Assembly: GCA_021768245.1 (NCBI GenBank)
Contig: JAETNO010000008.1
Location: 30,251-94,250, forward strand
DNA: 64,000 nt
Origin: Bacteroidaceae bacterium
GTDB taxonomy: Bacteria; Bacteroidota; Bacteroidia; Bacteroidales; Muribaculaceae
Direction: 5' to 3'
This document shows, piece after piece, positions 62,840 to 64,000 of the stretch (the stretch's first letter is position 1; the number at the start of each line of letters is the position of its first letter). The notes below the pieces were generated by a model. That model was not told the origin of the DNA. It did no database searches and was given only the letters and a program-made list of their open reading frames with translations. A program made the position numbers and the translations under genes.

Positions 62840-63400
62840 ACATTTAGTAGGATGAAAAGACTCTAAAATATCTCTAATGGACAACAAGCGGGATATTGAA
62901 CTGTTGTAATATCGGTTAATGTATTCATCCAACAGTTTCTTTCTATGCTCATTGTTAAAGCCATTGTGTACCCTGATTTTCGCCTTTAGATTGGAGGATA
63001 GTCTTTCCAATGCATTGTTTGTATTCGGAAGGCCTGTTTCAGGATAGTCATAGAAAGTCCACATTAACGGCATGTTGCGTTTAGATATGCACTACGAAAT
63101 TTCGGACGCATGTAAGGTGGCGTTTTACTCTTTATCCTCGTATTATGCGATTTTTTGTTGATGACTCCCCCGATATTTTTCATACCATTCATTAAAGGAA
63201 CCGATAAAACTTTCCTTATCAGTATTCGTAATAATTTTGACGCGATTCAACAGCTTTTTGGAAGCCTTTGATGCGGTCTCCTGGGTAAGATATCGGCTGA
63301 CTATCAGCATTTGGTGGAACTGACACATTTGGCCACGGATAGGACTCAACGCTTGCGGCAGTCTTTTAATTCCGTCAATCCATCGGGCATATATGAACGG
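62840..63400 (-). pseudogene. IS256/IS1249-like transposase remnant (C-terminal half)
   Basis: Three minus-strand frames read in order: 'PFIYARWIDGIKRLPQALS' then 'GQMCQFHQMLIVSRYLTQ' and 'DKESFIGSFNEWYEKYRG' (to about 63160); 'TPPYMRPKFRSAYL' (about 63085-63150); and 'MPLMWTFYDYPETGLPNTNN' with 'LKAKIRVHNGFNNEHRKKLL' (62840-63073). This is the usual order in MULE-type IS256/IS1249-like transposases of Bacteroidota. At least two frameshifts and loss of the N-terminal half make it inactive. No terminal inverted repeats were found. Confidence 0.7.
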
Positions 63401-63430
63401 TCAGTTTGGCGCATTGCCGAATGTAAGGTT

Positions 63431-63601
63431 ATGGCACGAAGAATAAAGTAGCGTAAATTCAAAAATCCGACAATCACCATTATCGGAGAAGGGGCAACCG
63501 AGCGATATTATTTCATCCACCTCAAAAGGCTGCGTGGATATAACAATATCTGCAAACCGCGAAATTTTACGGAGCAAACTTTTGACGAAATGCAGAAATA
63601 G
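63431..63601 (+). pseudogene. RloB/Toprim-like fragment with in-frame stop
   Basis: From ATG 63431 the frame reads MARRIK, then TAG (63449-63451), then 'RKFKNPTITIIGEGATERYY' and 'FIHLKRLRGYNNICKPRNFT' before TAG at 63599. 'ITIIGEGATERYYF' is the E-G-x-T-E-x-x-Y-F signature of RloB and related Toprim-like proteins found beside AAA ATPases in defence loci. A single base change (Tyr codon to TAG) explains the early stop. The C-terminal part is missing. Confidence 0.55.
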
Positions 63602-63716
63602 ATATGCAGAAATATACATAATGTGTACTTGCCGACGCAGGGCGTAGAACATCTTGCCGCTCAACGGATTGCAAATCTTCGGGTACAAAAGCCCGAAGAT
63701 GCGCCGTTTTTACCTT

Positions 63717-63783
63717 CTGAAAATCGCTTTTTCCGACCCTCTCGGGCCTGTGTTTTTGTACCCGCAAAGATAGCGATTTTCAG
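63717..63783. repeat. 67-nt element with 12-bp inverted ends and a leftward -7 box
   Basis: CTGAAAATCGCT (63717-63728) is the exact inverse of 63772-63783. The inside carries a minus-strand TATCTTTG (63764-63771) that would direct transcription leftward into dead genes. A small minus-strand frame starts nearby but resembles no protein I can support. This may be the left end of a mobile or repeated element. Confidence 0.4.
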
Positions 63784-63801
63784 GAAAATATCCTAATTTG
63801 A

Positions 63802-63833
63802 TTTGGTCATCTCAAAGATTATTTATAACTTTG
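63802..63833 (+). promoter_or_regulatory. promoter of the terminal ATPase gene
   Basis: TTTG (63802-63805), a 20-nt spacer and TAACTTTG (63826-63833) match the consensus exactly. Transcription should start near 63840, inside the palindrome that follows. Confidence 0.7.
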
Positions 63834-63861
63834 TCACCGTGGTAATAATTACTACGGTGAC
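63833..63861. promoter_or_regulatory. 29-bp palindromic operator candidate at the ATPase transcription start
   Basis: GTCACCGT (63833-63840) and ACGGTGAC (63854-63861) are exact inverse arms, and inner GTAAT/ATTAC (63842-63846, 63848-63852) extend the symmetry with a single mismatched pair. It begins at the last base of the -7 box, the right place for a repressor site, and ends 5 nt before the ATG. Confidence 0.55.
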
Positions 63862-63866
63862 AAAAT

Positions 63867-64000
63867 ATGAAGTTCTATAATCGTACTAAGGAAATAGAGG
63901 AATTAAAGCGGATACAAGGGCGAGCCTTTGAATCCCGGTCGAGAATGACAGTGATAACCGGTCGGCGTCGCATCGGCAAGACATCGCTCGCCCTGCGTGC
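63867..64000 (+). CDS. AAA-type ATPase, archaeal ATPase/DUF234-like, N-terminal part (runs off window)
   Basis: 44 codons are visible. 'MKFYNRTKEIEELKRIQ' followed by 'MTVITGRRRIGKTSLAL' is the start of the Arch_ATPase/DUF234 family, with Walker A 'GRRRIGKTS' near residue 33. Most members are about 370-470 aa with a C-terminal DUF234 or nuclease-like domain; their role is not settled, with links to mobile elements. The gene has a consensus promoter and a strong palindrome at its start. Confidence 0.8.
   Translation, partial: MKFYNRTKEIEELKRIQGRAFESRSRMTVITGRRRIGKTSLALR

Noticed and set aside
63401..63767. Two overlapping minus-strand frames of 66-95 codons
   Set aside because: They are antisense to the RloB-like fragment and the inverted-end element; no protein family is recognisable.
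1..64000. CRISPR array, rRNA operon, tmRNA, plasmid or phage structural genes
   Set aside because: No regularly spaced repeats, rRNA-like sequence or phage/plasmid module seen on reading through both strands.

Overview
The window reads as chromosomal DNA of a Bacteroidota bacterium, order Bacteroidales, with Muribaculaceae the most likely family (inference). The evidence is a SusC/SusD pair, promoters with the Bacteroidota pattern TTTG-N19-21-TAnnTTTG, a Rho factor with a very long disordered N-terminal insert, an enlarged NusB, and many secreted pectin-active enzymes. I ran no database search; family names rest on recognised motifs and overall sequence character.

Region by region. 1-7.6 kb is housekeeping: the end of a DUF5063-type gene, rpiB, a sugar O-acetyltransferase, rho, then divergently nusB-yajC-ybbR-coaE. 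7.7-21 kb is an exopolysaccharide/capsule locus: Wza-like export lipoprotein, Wzc-like tyrosine autokinase, a polymerase/ligase-type membrane protein, glycosyltransferases, an acyltransferase, an unusual GT2-acetyltransferase fusion and a Wzx-type flippase, with a double-parvulin prolyl isomerase in the middle. 21.2-27.1 kb holds guaB, an SGNH hydrolase bracketed by short repeats, and the proline operon proC-proB-proA.

27.1-39.3 kb is a plant-polysaccharide region: a DUF4450 glycosidase-like protein, two GH28 proteins, a GH51 arabinofuranosidase and a YhcH/YiaL-type protein, with tRNA-Ser(GCT), a PepSY-like secreted protein, an AI-2E-type transporter and a lone tyrosine recombinase between them. 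39.4-46.5 kb has glycogen branching enzyme, a sodium-dependent transporter, an M48 protease, a META-domain lipoprotein, an AlkD-like protein and tRNA-Gln(TTG). 46.7-57 kb is a polysaccharide utilisation locus read leftward: susC, susD, a secreted 348-aa protein and a large PL1-type pectate lyase. The last two share a C-terminal tag. Together with the 27-39 kb enzymes this points to pectin as a substrate (inference).

57.3-62.2 kb is a compact four-gene leftward operon: SAM methyltransferase with a cysteine cluster, small UvrD-like SF1 helicase (frameshifted here), a 620-aa protein of unknown function, and a DUF1848 protein with a CxxxCxxC motif. This is the best candidate here for an undescribed system. 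It borders a 1.6-kb graveyard of degraded genes (an rtcB-like fragment, an IS256/IS1249-like transposase and a RloB/Toprim-like fragment). The window ends in an AAA ATPase gene whose promoter carries a 29-bp near-perfect palindrome at the predicted transcription start.
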